64,000 nt of DNA from Isoperla grammatica (taxonomy: Eukaryota; Arthropoda; Insecta; Plecoptera; Perlodidae). The notes under the pieces are model-generated. The model was not told where the DNA came from. It worked only from the letters and a program-made list of their open reading frames with translations, and did no database searches. A program made the position numbers and the translations under genes. How positions within the stretch are numbered: position 1 is the stretch's first letter; each line of letters opens with the position of its first letter. The stretch lies in contig OX246749.1 in assembly GCA_945910005.1 (NCBI GenBank), forward strand, positions 22,960,197 to 23,024,196, given 5' to 3'. Positions 22,046 through 36,985 of this stretch are shown piece by piece.

Positions 22046-25000
22046 GACTGTACGTGATAAACCCTGCGCTAAGTCAGTGACATGAGAGCAACTACATGCA
22101 ACATATGAAGACAACGCATGTTTCCTCGCTTGTGACGGTGACTGTACTTGATAAACCCTGCGCTAAGTCAGTGACATGAGAGCAACTACATGCAACATAT
22201 GAAGACAACGCATGTTTCCTACTTGTGACGGTGACTGTACGTGATAAACCCTGCGCTAAGTCAGTGACATGAGAGCAACTACATGCAACATATGAAGACA
22301 ACGTTTGTTTCCTCGCTTGTGAAGGTGACTGTACTTGATAAACCCTGCGCTAAGTCAGTGACATAAAAGCAACTACATGCAACATATGAAGACAACGCAT
22401 GTTTTCTCGCTTGTGAAGGTGACTGTACTTGATAAACCCTGCGCTAAGTCAGTGACATGAGAGCAACTACATGCAACATATGAAGACAACGCATGTATCC
22501 TCGCTTGTGACGGTGACTGTACTTGATAAACCCTGCACTAAGTCAGTGACATGAGAGCAACAACATGCAACTAATGAAGACAACGCATGTTTCTTCGCTT
22601 GTGAAGGTGACTGTACTTGATAAACCCTGCGCTAAGTCATGACATGAGAGCAACTACATGCAACATAAAAAGACAACGCATGTTTCCTCGCTTGTGAAGG
22701 TGACTGTACTTGATAAACCCTGCGCTAAGTCAGTGACATGAAAGCCACTTCATGCAACATATTAGGACAACGCATGTTTCCTCGCATGTGAAGGTGACTG
22801 TACTTGATAAACCCTGCACTAAGTCAGTGACATAAGAGCAACTAAATGCAACATATGAAGACAACGCATGTTTCCTCGCTTGTGACGGTGACTGTACTTG
22901 ATAAACCCTGCGCTAAGTCAGTGACATGAGAGCAACTACATGCAACATATGAAGACAACGCATGTTTCCTCGCTTGTGAAGGTGACTGTACTTGATAAAC
23001 CCTGCGCTTAGTCAGTGACATGAAAGCCACTTCTTGAACATATTAGGACAACGCATGTTTCCTCGCTTGTGAAGGTGACTGTACTTGATAAACCCTGCGC
23101 TAAGTCAGTGACATGAGAGCAACTACATGCAACATATGAAGACAACGCATGTTTCCTCGATTGTGAAGGTGACTGTACTTGATCAACCCTGCGCTTAGTC
23201 AGTGACATGAGAGCAACTACATGCAACATATGAAGACAACGCATGTTTCCTCGCTTGTGACGGTGACTGTACTTGATAAACCCTGCGCTAAGTCAGTGAC
23301 ATGAGAGCAACTACATGCAACATATTAGGACAACGCATGTTTCCTCGCTGGGAAGGTGACTGTACCTGCGCTAAGTCAGTGACATGAGAGCAACAACATG
23401 CAACATATGAAGACAACGCATGTTTCCTCGCTTGTGACGGTGACTGTACTTGATAAACCCTGCGCTATGTCAGTGACATGAGAGCAACTACATGCAACAT
23501 ATGAGGACAGCGCATGTTTCTGCGCTTGTAACGGTGACTGTACTTGATAAACCCTGCGTTTAGTCAGTGACATGAGAGCAACTACAAGCAACATATGAAG
23601 ACAACTCATGTTTCCTCGCTTGTGAAGGTGACTGTACTTGATAAACCCTGCGCTAAGTCAGTGACATGAAAGCCACTTCTTGAACATATTAGGACAACGC
23701 ATGTTTCCTCGCTTGTGAAGGTGACTGTACTTGATAAACCCTGCGCTAAGTCAGTGACATGAGAGCAACTACATGCAACATATGAAGACAACGCATGTTT
23801 ACTCGCTTGTGACGGTGACTGTACTTGATAAACCCTGCGCTAAGTTAGTGACATGAGAGAAACTACATGCAACATATGAAGACAACGCATGTTTCCTCGC
23901 TTGTGACGGTGACTGTACTTGATAAACCCTGCGCTAAGTCAGTGACATGAGAGCAACTACATGCAACAAATGAAGACAACGCATGTTTCCTACTTGTGAC
24001 GGTGACTGTACGTGATAAACCCTGCGCTAAGTCAGTGACATGAGAGCAACTACATGCAACATATGAAGACAACGCATGTTTCCTCGCTTGTGAAGGTGAC
24101 TGTACTTGATAAACCCTGCGCTAAGTCAGTGACATGAGAGCAACTACATGCAACATATGAAGACAACGCATGTTTCCTCGCTTGTGAAGGTGACTGTACT
24201 TGATAAACCCTGCACTACGTCAGTGACATGAGAGCAACTACATGCAACATATGAAGAAAACGCATGTTTTCTCGCTTCTGACGGTGACTGTACTTGATAA
24301 ACCCTGCGCTAAGTCAGTAACATGAGAGCAACTACATGCAACATATGAACACAACGCATGTTTTCTCGCTTGTGAAGGTGACTGTACTTGATAAACCCTG
24401 CGCTAAGTCAGTGACATGAGAGCAACTACATGCAACATATGAAGACAACGCATGTTTCCTCGCTTATGACGGTGACTGTACGTGATAAACCCTGCGCTAA
24501 GTCAGTGACATGAGAGCAACTACATGCAACATATGAAGACAACGCATGTTTCCTCGCTTGTGAAGGTGACTGTACTTGATAAACCCTGCGCTAAGTCAGT
24601 GACATGAGAGCAACTACATGCAACATATGAAGACAACGCATGTTTCCTCGCTTGTGAAAGTGACTGTACTTGATAAACCCTGCGCTAAACAGTGACATGA
24701 GAGCAACTACATGCAACATATGAAGACAACGCATGTTTCCTCGCTTGTGACGGTGACTGTACTTGATAAACCCTGCGCTAAGTCAGTGACATGAGAGCAA
24801 CTACATGCAACATATGAAGACAACGCATGTTTCCTCGATTGTGAAGGTGACTGTACTTGATAAACCCTGCGCTAAGTCAGTGACATGAGAGCAACTACAT
24901 GCAACATATGAAGACAACGCATGTTTCCTCGCTTGTGACGGTGACTGTACGTGATAAACCCTGCGCTAAGTCAGTGACATGAGAGCAACTACATGCAACA

Positions 25001-28000
25001 TATGAAGACAACGCATGTTTCCTCGCTTGTGACGGTGACTGTACTTGATAAACCCTGCGCTAAGTCAGTGACATGAGAGCAACTACATGCAACATATGAA
25101 GACAACGCATGTTTCCTACTTGTGACGGTGACTGTACGTGATAAACCCTGCATTAAGTCAGTGACATGAGAGCAACTACATGCAACATATGAAGACAACG
25201 CATGTTTCCTCGCTTGTGCAGGTGACTGTACTTGATAAACCCTGCGCTAAGTCAGTGACATGAGAGCAACTACATGCAACATATGAAGACAACGAATGTT
25301 TCCTCGCTTGTGAAAGTGACTGTACTTGATAAACCCATCGCTAAGTCAGTGACATGAGAGCAACTTCATGCAACATATGAAGACAACGCATTTTTCCTCG
25401 CTTGTGAAGGTGACTGTACTTGATAAACCCTGCGCTAAGTCAGTGACATGAGAGCAACTACATGCAACATATGAAGACAACGCATGTTTCCTCGCTTGTG
25501 TAGGTGACTGTACTTGATAAACCTTGCGCTAAGTCAGTGACATGAGAGCAACTACATGCAACATATGAAGACAACGCATGTTTCCTACTTGTGACGGTGA
25601 CTGTACGTGATAAACCCTGCGCTTAGTCAGTGACATGAGAGCAACTACTTGCAACATATGAAGACAACGCATGTTTCCTCGCTTGTGAAGGTGACTGTAC
25701 TTGAAAAACCCTGCGCTAAGTCAGTGACATGAGAGCAACTACATGCAACATATGAAGACAACGCATGTTTCCTCGCTTGTGAAGGTGACTGTACTTGATA
25801 AACCCTGCACTAAGTCAGTGACATGAGAGCAACTACATGCAACATATGAAGACAACGCATGTTTCCTCGCTTGTGACGGTGACTGTACATGATAAACCCT
25901 GCGCTAAGTCAGTGACATGAGAGCAACTACATGCAACATATGAAGACAACGCATGTTTTCTCGCTTGTGAAGGTGACTGTACTTGATAAACCCTGCGCTA
26001 AGTCAATGACATGAGAGCAACTTTATGCAACATATGAAGACAACGCATGTATCCTCGCTTGTGACGGTGACTGTACTTGATAAACCCTTCGCTAAGTCAG
26101 TGACATGAGAGTAACTACATGCAACATATGAAGACAACGCATGTTTCCTCGCTTGTGAAGGTGACTGTACTTGATAAACCCTGCACTAAGTCAGTGACAT
26201 AAGAGCAACTACATGCAACATATGAAGACAACGCATGTTTCCTCGCTTGTGATGGTGACTGTACTTGATAAACCCTGCGCTAAGTCAGTGACATGAGAGC
26301 AACTACATGCAACATATGAAGACAACGCATGTTTCCTCGCTTGTGAAGGTGACTGTACTTGATAAACCCTGCGCTAAGTCAGTAACATGAGAGCAACTAC
26401 ATGCAACATATGAAGACAACGCATGTTTCCTCGCTTGTGATGGTGACTGTACTTGATAAACCCTGCTCTAAGTCAGTGACATGAGAGCAACTACATGCAA
26501 CATATGAGGACAACGCATGTTTCCTCGCTTGTGAAGGTGACTGTACTTGATAAACTCTGCGCTAAGTCTGTAAAATGAGAGCAACTTCATGCAACATATG
26601 AAGACAACGCATGTTTCCTCGCTTGTGAAGGTGACTGTACTTGATAAACTTTGCGCTAAGTCAGTGACATGAGAGCAACTACATGCAACATATGAAGACA
26701 ACGCATGTTTCCTCGCTTGTGACGGTGACTGTACTTGATAAACCCTGCGCTAAGTCAGTGACATGAGAGCAACTACATGCAACATATTAGGACAACGCAT
26801 GTTCCCTCGCTGGGAAGGTGACTGTACTTGATAAACCCTGCGCTAAGTCAGTGACATGAGAGCAACTACATGCAACATATGAAGACAACATATGTTTCCT
26901 CGCTTGTGACGGTGACTGTACTTCATTAACCCTGCGCTATGTCAGTGACATGAGAGCAACTACATGCAACATATGAGGACAACGCATGTTTCCTCGCTTG
27001 TGAAGGTTACTGTACTTGATAAACCCTGCGCTAAGTCAGTGACATGAAAGCAACTTCTTGAACATATTAGGACAACGCATGTTTCCTCGCTTGTGAAGGT
27101 GACTGTACTTGATAAACCCTGCGCTAAGTCAGTGACATGAGAGCAACTACATGCAACATATGAAGACAACGCATGTTTCCTCGCTTGTGACGGTGACTGT
27201 ACTTGATAAACCCTGCGCTAAGTTAGTGACATGAGAGCAACTACATGCAACATATGAGGACAACGCATGGTTCCTCGCTTGTGACGGTGACTGTACTTGA
27301 TAAACTCTGCGCTAAGTCAGTGCCATGAGAGCAACTTCATGCATTATATGAAGACAACGCATGTTTCCTCGCTTGTGACGGTGACTGTACTTGATAAACC
27401 CTGCGCTAAGTCAGTGACATGAGAGCAACTACATGCAACATATGAAGACAACGCATGTTTCCTCGCTTGTTACGGTGACTGTACTTGATAAACCCAGCGC
27501 TAAGTCAAAGACATGAAAGCAACTTCATGCAACATATGAAGACAACGCATGTATCCTCGCTTGTGACGGTGACTGTACTAGATAAACCCTGCGCTAAGTC
27601 ATGACATAAGAGCAACTACATGCAACATATGAAGACAACGCATGTTTCCTCGCTTGTGAAGGTGACTGTACTTGATAAACCCTGCGCTAAGTCAGTGACA
27701 TGAGAGCAACTACATGCAACATATGAAGACAACGCATGTTTCCTCGCTTGTGAAGGTGACTGTACTTGATAAACCCTGCGCTAAGTCAGTGACATGAGAG
27801 CAACTACATGCAACATATGAAGACAACGCATGTTTCCTCGCTTGTGAAGGTGACTGTACTTGATAAACCCTGCACTACGTCAGTGACATGAGAGCAACTA
27901 CATGCAACATATGAAGAAAACGCATGTTTTCTCGCTTCTGACGGTGACTGTACTTGATAAACCCTGCGCTAAGTCAGTAACATGAGAGCAACTACATGCA

Positions 28001-29071
28001 ACATATGAACACAACGCATGTTTTCTCGCTTGTGAAGGTGACTGTACTTGATAAACCCTGCGCTAAGTCAGTGACATGAGAGCAACTACATGCAACATAT
28101 GAAGACAACGCATGTTACCTCGCTTATGACGGTGACTGTACGTGATAAACCCTGCGCTAAGTCAGTGACATGAGAGCAACTACATGCAACATATGAAGAC
28201 AACGCATGTTTCCTCGCTTGTGAAGGTGACTGTACTTGATAAACCCTGCGCTAAGTCAGTGACATGAGAGCAACTACATGCAACATATGAAGACAACGCA
28301 TGTTTCCTCGCTTGTGACGGTGACTGTACTTGATAAACCCTGCGCTAAGTCAGTGACATGAGAGCAACTACATGCAACATATGAAGACAACGCATGTTTC
28401 CTACTTGTGACGGTGACTGTACGTGATAAACCCTGCATTAAGTCAGTGACATGAGAGCAACTACATGCAACATATGAAGACAACGCATGTTTCCTCGCTT
28501 GTGCAGGTGACTGTACTTGATAAACCCTGCGCTAAGTCAGTGACATGAGAGCAACTACATGCAACATATGAAGACAACGAATGTTTCCTCGCTTGTGAAA
28601 GTGACTGTACTTGATAAACCCATCGCTAAGTCAGTGACATGAGAGCAACTACATGCAACATATGAAGACAACGCATTTTTCCTCGCTTGTGAAGGTGACT
28701 GTACTTGATAAACCCTGCGCTAAGTCAGTGACATGAGAGCAACTACATGCAACATATGAAGACAACGCATGTTTCCTCGCTTGTGTAGGTGACTGTACTT
28801 GATAAACCTTGCGCTAAGTCAGTGACATGAGAGCAACTACATGCAACATATGAAGACAACGCATGTTTCCTACTTGTGACGGTGACTGTACGTGATAAAC
28901 CCTGCGCTTAGTCAGTGACATGAGAGCAACTACTTGCAACATATGAAGACAACGCATGTTTCCTCGCTTGTGAAGGTGACTGTACTTGAAAAACCCTGCG
29001 CTAAGTCAGTGACATGAGAGCAACTACATGCAACATATGAAGACAACGCATGTTTCCTCGCTTGTGAAGGT
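22046..29071 (+). repeat. 7026-bp higher-order unit, copy 2
   Basis: Tandem partner of 15020-22045. The new join lies between about 22040 and 22053, where GTGAAGG from the end of the unit meets TACGTGAT from its start. At the corresponding far end (about 29071) the sequence does not restart the unit but continues TTGATAAACCCTGCACTAAG, as at 18.77 and 25.79 kb. That is the pattern expected for one head-to-tail duplication. Confidence 0.9.
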
Positions 29072-31327
29072 GACTGTACTTGATAAACCCTGCACTAAGT
29101 CAGTGACATGAGAGCAACTACATGCAACATATGAAGACAACGCATGTTTCCTCGCTTGTGACGGTGACTGTACATGATAAACCCTGCGCTAAGTCAGTGA
29201 CATGAGAGCAACTACATGCAACATATGAAGACAACGCATGTTTTCTCGCTTGTGAAGGTGACTGTACTTGATAAACCCTGCGCTAAGTCAATGACATGAG
29301 AGCAACTTTATGCAACATATGAAGACAACGCATGTATCCTCGCTTGTGACGGTGACTGTACTTGATAAACCCTGCGGTCAGTCAGTGACATGAGAGCAAC
29401 TACATGAGACTTATGAAGACAACGCATGTTTCTTCGCTTGTGAAGGTGACTGTACTAGATAAACCCTGCGCTAAGTCATGACAGAAGAGCAACTACATGC
29501 AACATATGAAGACAACGCATGTTTCCTCGCTTGTGACGGTGACTGTACTTGATAAACCCTTCGCTAAGTCAGTGACATGAGAGTAACTACATGCAACATA
29601 TGAAGACAACGCATGTTTCCTCGCTTGTGAAGGTGACTGTATTGATAAACCCTGCACTAAGTCAGTGACATAAGAGCAACTACATGCAACATATGAAGAC
29701 AACGCATGTTTCCTCGCTTGTGATGGTGACTGTACTTGATAAACCCTGCGCTAAGTCAGTGACATGAGAGCAACTACATGCAACATATGAAGACAACGCA
29801 TGTTTCCTCGCTTGTGAAGGTGACTGTACTTGATAAACCCTGCGCTAAGTCAGTAACATGAGAGCAACTACATGCAACATATGAAGACAACGCATGTTTC
29901 CTCGCTTGTGATGGTGACTGTACTTGATAAACCCTGCTCTAAGTCAGTGACATGAGAGCAACTACATGCAACATATGAGGACAACGCATGTTTCCTCGCT
30001 TGTGAAGGTGACTGTACTTGATAAACTCTGCGCTAAGTCTGTAAAATGAGAGCAACTTCATGCAACATATGAAGACAACGCATGTTTCCTCGCTTGTGAA
30101 GGTGACTGTACTTGATAAACTTTGCGCTAAGTCAGTGACATGAGAGCAACTACATGCAACATATGAAGACAACGCATGTTTCCTCGCTTGTGACGGTGAC
30201 TGTACTTGATAAACCCTGCGCTAAGTCAGTGACATGAGAGCAACTACATGCAACATATTAGGACAACGCATGTTCCCTCGCTGGGAAGGTGACTGTACTT
30301 GATAAACCCTGCGCTAAGTCAGTGACATGAGAGCAACTACATGCAACATATGAAGACAACATATGTTTCCTCGCTTGTGACGGTGACTGTACTTCATTAA
30401 CCCTGCGCTATGTCAGTGACATGAGAGCAACTACATGCAACATATGAGGACAACGCATGTTTCCTCGCTTGTGAAGGTTACTGTACTTGATAAACCCTGC
30501 GCTAAGTCAGTGACATGAAAGCAACTTCTTGAACATATTAGGACAACGCATGTTTCCTCGCTTGTGAAGGTGACTGTACTTGATAAACCCTGCGCTAAGT
30601 CAGTGACATGAGAGCAACTACATGCAACATATGAAGACAACGCATGTTTCCTCGCTTGTGACGGTGACTGTACTTGATAAACCCTGCGCTAAGTTAGTGA
30701 CATGAGAGCAACTACATGCAACATATGAGGACAACGCATGGTTCCTCGCTTGTGACGGTGACTGTACTTGATAAACTCTGCGCTAAGTCAGTGCCATGAG
30801 AGCAACTTCATGCATTATATGAAGACAACGCATGTTTCCTCGCTTGTTACGGTGACTGTACTTGATAAACCCAGCGCTAAGTCAAAGACATGAAAGCAAC
30901 TTCATGCAACATATGAAGACAACGCATGTATCCTCGCTTGTGACGGTGACTGTACTAGATAAACCCTGCGCTAAGTCATGACATAAGAGCAACTACATGC
31001 AACATATGAAGACAACGCATGTTTCCTCGCTTGTGAAGGTGACTGTACTTGATAAACCCTGCGCTAAGTCAGTGACATGAGAGCAACTACATGCAACATA
31101 TGAAGACAACGCATGTTTCCTCGCTTGTGAAGGTGACTGTACTTGATAAACCCTGCACTAAGTCAGTGACATGAGAGCAACTACATGCAACATATGAAGA
31201 CAACGCATGTTTGCTCGCTTGTGACGGTGACTGTACTTGATAAACCCTGCGCTAAGTCAGTGACATGAGAGCAACTACATGCAACATATGAAGACAACGC
31301 ATGTTTCCTCGCTTGTGAAGGTGACTG
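29072..31327 (+). repeat. Satellite, continuation resembling 25.8-27.6 kb
   Basis: The offset to the earlier copy is 3285 at 29.0 kb and 3471 from 29.9 kb on (26468/29939, 26960/30431). The change equals two monomers minus 2 nt, inserted at about 29373-29558. The extra monomers carry TGCGGTCAG and CTACATGAGACTTATG, and relatives stand at about 40987-41172. Positions 30835-31000 (TGTTACGG, AACCCAGCG, GTCAAAGAC) lead to the monomers before 31328. No gene is visible. Confidence 0.8.
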
Positions 31328-33245
31328 TACATGATAAACCCTGCGCTAAGTCAGTAACATGAGAGCAACTACATGCAACATATGAAGACAACGCATGTTT
31401 CCTCGCTTGTGAAGGTGACTATACTTGATAAACCCTGCGCTAAGTCAGTGACATGAGAGCAACTACATGCAACATATGACGACAACGCATGTTCCCTCGC
31501 TGGGAAGGTGACTGTACTTGATAAACCCTGCGCTAAGTCAGTGACATGAGAGCAGCTACATGCAACATATGAAGACAACGCATGTTTCCTCGCTTGTGAC
31601 GGTGACTGTACTTGATAAACCCTGCGCTATGTCAGTGACATGAGAGCAACTACATGCAACATATGAGGACAACGCATGTTTCCTCGCTTGTTACGGTGAC
31701 TGTACTTGATAAACCCTGCGTTTAGTCAGTGACATGAGAGCAACTACAAGCAACATATGAAGACAACTCATGTTTCCTCGCTTGTGAAGGTGACTGTACT
31801 TGATAAACCCTGCGCTAAGTCAGTGACATGAAAGCCACTTCTTGATCATATTAGGACAACGCATGTTTCCTCGCTTGTGAAGGTGACTGTACTTGATAAA
31901 CCCTGCGCTAAGTCAGTGACATGAGAGCAACTACATGCAACATATGAAGACAACGCATGTTTCCTCGCTTGTGACGGTGACTGTACTTGATAAACCCTGC
32001 GCTAAGTTAGTGACATGAGAGCAACTACATGCAACATATGAAGACAACGCATGTTTCCTCGCTTGTGACGGTGACTGTATTTGATAAAGCCTGCGCTAAG
32101 TCAGTGACATGAGAGCAACTTCATGCATTATTTGAAGACAACGCATGTTTCCTCGCTTGTGACGGTGACTGTACTTGATAAACCCAGCGCTAAGTCAATG
32201 ACATGAAAGCAATTACATGCAACATATGAAGACAACGCATGTTTCCTCGCTTGTGAAGGTGACTGTACTTGATAAACCCTGCGCTAAGTCAGTGACATGA
32301 AAGCAACTACATGCAACATATGAAGACAACGCATGTTTCCTCGCTTGTGACGGTGACTGTACTTGATAAACCCTGCGCTAAGTCAGTGACATGAGAGCAA
32401 CTACATGCAACATATGAAGACAACGCATGTTTCCTTGCTTGTGACGGTGACTGTACGTGATAAACCCTGCGCTAAGTCAGTGACATGAGAGCAACTACAT
32501 GCAACATATGAAGACAACGCATGTTTCCTCGCTTGTGAAGGTGACTGTACTTGATAAACCCTGCGCTAAGTCAGTGACATGAGAGCAACTACATGCAACA
32601 TATGAAGACAACGCATGTTTCCTCGCTTGTGAAAGTGACTGTACTTGATAAACCCTGCGCTAAGTCAGTGACATGAGAGCAACTACATGCAACATATGAA
32701 GACAACGCATGTTTCCTCGCTTGTGACGGTGACTGTACGTGATAAACCCTGCGCTAAGTCAGTGACATGAGAGCAACTACATGCAACATATGAAGACAAC
32801 GCATGTTTCCTCGCTTGTGACGGTGACTGTACTTGATAAACCCTGCGCTAAGTCCGTGACATGAGAGCAACTACATGCAACATATGAAGACAACGCATGT
32901 ATCCTACTTGTGACGGTGACTGTACGTGATAAACCCTGCGCTAAGTCAGTGACATGAGAGCAACTACATGCAACATATGAAGACAACGCATGTTTCCTCG
33001 CTTGTGAAGGTGACTGTACTTGATAAACCCTGCGCTTAGTCAGTGACATGAGAGCAACTACATGCAACATATGAAGACAACGCATGTTTCATCGCTTGTG
33101 AAGGTGACTGTACTTGATAAACCCTGCACTAAGTCAGTGACATGAGAGCAACTACATGCAACATATGAAGAAAACGCATGTTTTCTCGCTTCTGACGGTG
33201 ACTGTACTTGATAAACCCTGCGCTAAGTCAGTGACATGAGAGCAA
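31328..33245 (+). repeat. 1.9-kb HOR flank block (five copies)
   Basis: A block of about 20 monomers begins at a TACATGATAA monomer and runs up to the +2 nt marker region. Equivalent blocks are 43036-44860, 51098-53014, 56624-58542 and 61306-63224. It includes the CGACAACGC and GCTGGGAAGG monomer, TTGATCATATTAG (the empty counterpart of the insert site), GATAAAGCCTGC, GCATTATTTG, and GTCCGTGACATG. The 43-kb copy is one monomer shorter (see the finding at 44.6 kb). The 31-kb copy has private changes such as GTGACTATAC and TTGATAAAGCC preceded by TAT. Confidence 0.85.
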
Positions 33246-36200
33246 CTACATGCAACATATGAAGACAACGCATGTTTTCTCGCTTGTGAAGGTGACTGTA
33301 CTTGATAAACCCTGCGCTAAGTCAGTGACATGAGAGCAACTACATGCAACATATGAAGACAACGCATGTTTCCTCGCTTGTGACGGTGACTGTACGTGAT
33401 AAACCCCACGCGCTAAGTCAGTGACATGAGAGCAACTACATGCAACATATGAAGACAACGCATGTTTCCTCGCTTCTGAAGGTGACTGTACTTGATAAAC
33501 CCTGCGCTAAGTCAGTGACATGAGAGCAACTACATGCAACATATGAAGACAACGCATGTTTCCTTGCTTTTGAAAGTGACTGTACTTGATAAACCCTGCG
33601 CTAAACAGTGACATGAGAGCAACTACATGCAACATATGAAGACAACGCATGTTTCCTCGCTTGTGACGGTGACTGTACTTGATAAACCCTGCGCTAAGTC
33701 AGTGAAATGAGAGCAACTACATGCAACATATGAAGACAACGCATGTTTCCTCGATTGTGAAGGTGACTGTACTTGATAAACCCTGCGCTAAGTCAGTGAC
33801 ATGAGAGCAACTACATGCAACATATGAAGACAACGCATGTTTCCTCGCTTGTGACGGTGACTGTACGTGATAAACCCTGCGCTAAGTCAGTGACATGAGA
33901 GCAACTACATGCAACATATGAAGACAACGCATGTTTCCTCGCTTGTGACGGTTACTGTACTTGATAAACCCTGCGCTAAGTCAGTGACATGAGAGCAACT
34001 ACATGCAACATATGAAGACAACGCATGTTTCCTACTTGTGACGGTGACTGTACGTGATAAACCCTGCGCTAAGTCAGTGACATGAGAGCAACTACATGCA
34101 ACATATGAAGACAACGCATGTTTCCTCGCTTGTGAAGGTGACTGTACTTGATAAACCCTGCGCTAAGTCAGTGACATAAAAGCAACTACATGCAACATAT
34201 GAAGACAACGCATGTTTTCTCGCTTGTGAAGGTGACTGTACTTGATAAACCCTGCGCTAAGTCAGTGACATGAGAGCAACTACATGCAACATATGAAGAC
34301 AACGCATGTATCCTCGCTTGTGACGGTGACTGTACTTGATAAACCCTGCACTAAGTCAGTGACATGAGAGCAACTACATGCAACTAATGAAGACAACGCA
34401 TGTTTCTTCGCTTGTGAAGGTGACTGTACTTGATAAACCCTGCGCTAAGTCATGACATGAGAGCAACTACATGCAACATAAAAAGACAACGCATGTTTCC
34501 TCGCTTGTGAAGGTGACTGTACTTGATAAACCCTGCGCTAAGTCAGTGACATGAAAGCCACTTCATGCAACATATTAGGACAACGCATGTTTCCTCGCAT
34601 GTGAAGGTGACTGTACTTGATAAACCCTGCACTAAGTCAGTGACATGAGAGCAACTAAATGCAACATATGAAGACAACGCATGTTTCCTCGCTTGTGACG
34701 GTGACTGTACTTGATAAACCCTGCGCTAAGTCAGTGACATGAGAGCAACTACATGCAACATATGAAGAAAACGCATGTTTCCTCGCTTGTGAAGGTGACT
34801 GTACTTGATAAACCCTGCGCTTAGTCAGTGACATGAAAGCCACTTCTTGAACATATTAGGACAACGCATGTTTCCTCGCTTGTGAAGGTGACTGTACTTC
34901 ATAAACCCTGCGCTAAGTCAGTGACATGAGAGCAACTACATGCAACATATTAGGACAACGCATGTTTCCTCGCTGGGAAGGTGACTGTACCTGCGCTAAG
35001 TCAGTGACATGAGAGCAACAACATGCAACATATGAAGACAGCGCATGTTTCCTCGCTTGTGACGGTGACTGTACTTGATAAACCCTGCGCTTAGTCAGTG
35101 ACATGAGAGCAACTACATGCAACATATGAGGACAACGCATGTTTCCTCGCTTGTGACGGTGACTGTACTTGATAAACCCTGCGCTAAGTCAGTGATATGA
35201 GAGCAACTACATGCAACATATGAAGACAACGTATGTTTCCTACTTGTGACGGTGACTGTACGTGATAAACCCTGCATTAAGTCAGTGACATGAGAGCAAC
35301 TACATGCAAGATATGAAGACAACGCATGTTTCCTCACTTGTGCAGGTGACTGTACTTGATAAACCCTGCGCTAAGTCAGTGACATGAGAGCAACTACATG
35401 CAACATATGAAGACAACGCATGTTTCCTCGCTTGTGAAAGTGACTGTACTTGATAAACCCTGCGCTAAGTCAGTGACATGAAAGCAACTACATGCAACAT
35501 ATGAAGACAACGCATTTTTCCTCGCTTGTGACGGTGACTGTACTTGATAAACCCTGCGCTAAGTCAGTGACATGAGAGCAACTACATGCAACATATGAAG
35601 ACAACGCATGTTTCCTCGCTTGTGAAGGTGACTGTACTTGATAAACCCTGCGCTAAGTCAGTGACATGGTAGCAACTACATGCAACATATTAGGACAACG
35701 CATGTTTCCTCGCTTGTGAAGGTGACTGTACTTGATAAACCCTGCGCTAAGTCAGTGACATGAAAGCCACTTCTTAAACATATTAGGACAACGCATGTTT
35801 TTCGCTTGTGAAGGTGACTGTACTTGATAAACCCTGCGCTAAGTCAGTGACATGAAAGCCACTTCTTAAACATATGAGGACAATGCATGTTTCCTCGCTT
35901 GTGAAGGTGACTGTACTTGATAAAACCCTGCGCTAAGTCAGTGCATGAGATCAACTACATGCAACATATGAGGACAACGCATGTTTCCTCGCTTGTGAAG
36001 GTGACTGTACTTGATAAACCCTGCGCTAAGTCTGTAAAATGAGAGCAACTTCATGCAACATATGAAGAAAACGCATGTGTCCTCGCTTGTGACGGTGACT
36101 GTACTTGATAAACCCTGCGCTAAGTCAGTGACATGAAAGCCACTTCTTGAACATATTAGGACAACGCATGTTTCCTCGCTTGTAAAGGTGACTGTACTTG

Positions 36201-36985
36201 ATAAACCCTGCGCTAAGTCAGTGACATGAGAGCAACTACATGCAACATATGAAGACAACGCATGTTTCCTCGCTTGTGAAGGTGACTGTGCTTGACAAAC
36301 CCTGCGCTAAGTCAGTGACATGAGAGCAACTACATGCAACATATGAGGACAACGCATGTTTCCTCGCTTGTGAAGGTGACTGTACTTGATAAACCCTGCG
36401 CTAAGTCTGTGAAATGAGAGCAACTTCATGCAACATATGAAGACAACGCATGTTTCCTCGCTTGTGAAGGTGACTGTACTTGATAAACCCTGCGCTAAGT
36501 CAGTGACATGAAAGCCACTTCTTAAACATATGAGGACAATGCATGTTTCCTCGCTTGTGAAGGTGACTGTACTTGATAAAACCCTGCGCTTAGTCAGTGC
36601 ATGAGATCATCTACATGCAACATATGAGGACAACGCATGTTTCCTACTTGTGACGGTGACTGTACGTGATAAACCCTGCGCTAAGTCAGTGACATGAGAG
36701 CAACTACATGCAACATATGAAGACAACGCATGTTTCCTCGCTTGTGAAGGTGACTGTACTTGATAAACCCTGCGCTTAGTCAGTGACATGAGAGCAACTA
36801 CATGCAACATATGAAGACAACGCATGTTTCCTCGCTTGTGAAGGTGACTGTACTTGATAAACCCTGCACTAAGTCAGTGACATGAGAGCAACTAAATGCA
36901 ACATATGAAGAAAACGCATGTTTTCTCGCTTCTGACGGTGGCTGTACTTGATAAACCCTGCGCTAAGTCAGTGACATGAGAGCAA
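33246..36985 (+). repeat. Higher-order repeat copy, 3740 bp
   Basis: Measured between equivalent +2 nt markers (about 33404 to 37144). The first 1.6 kb (to about 34843) is the core shared by all HOR copies. It then enters the alternative path with TACTTCATAA, the 10-nt-deleted monomer at 34988 and GACAGCGC. Next come TGCAAGATATG, ACATGGTAGC, CATGTTTTTCGC, GTGCTTGACAAACCC and AGTGCATGAGATC. The core lacks the two monomers with CTCGATTG and GATCAACCC that the 46- and 60-kb copies keep. Confidence 0.8.
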
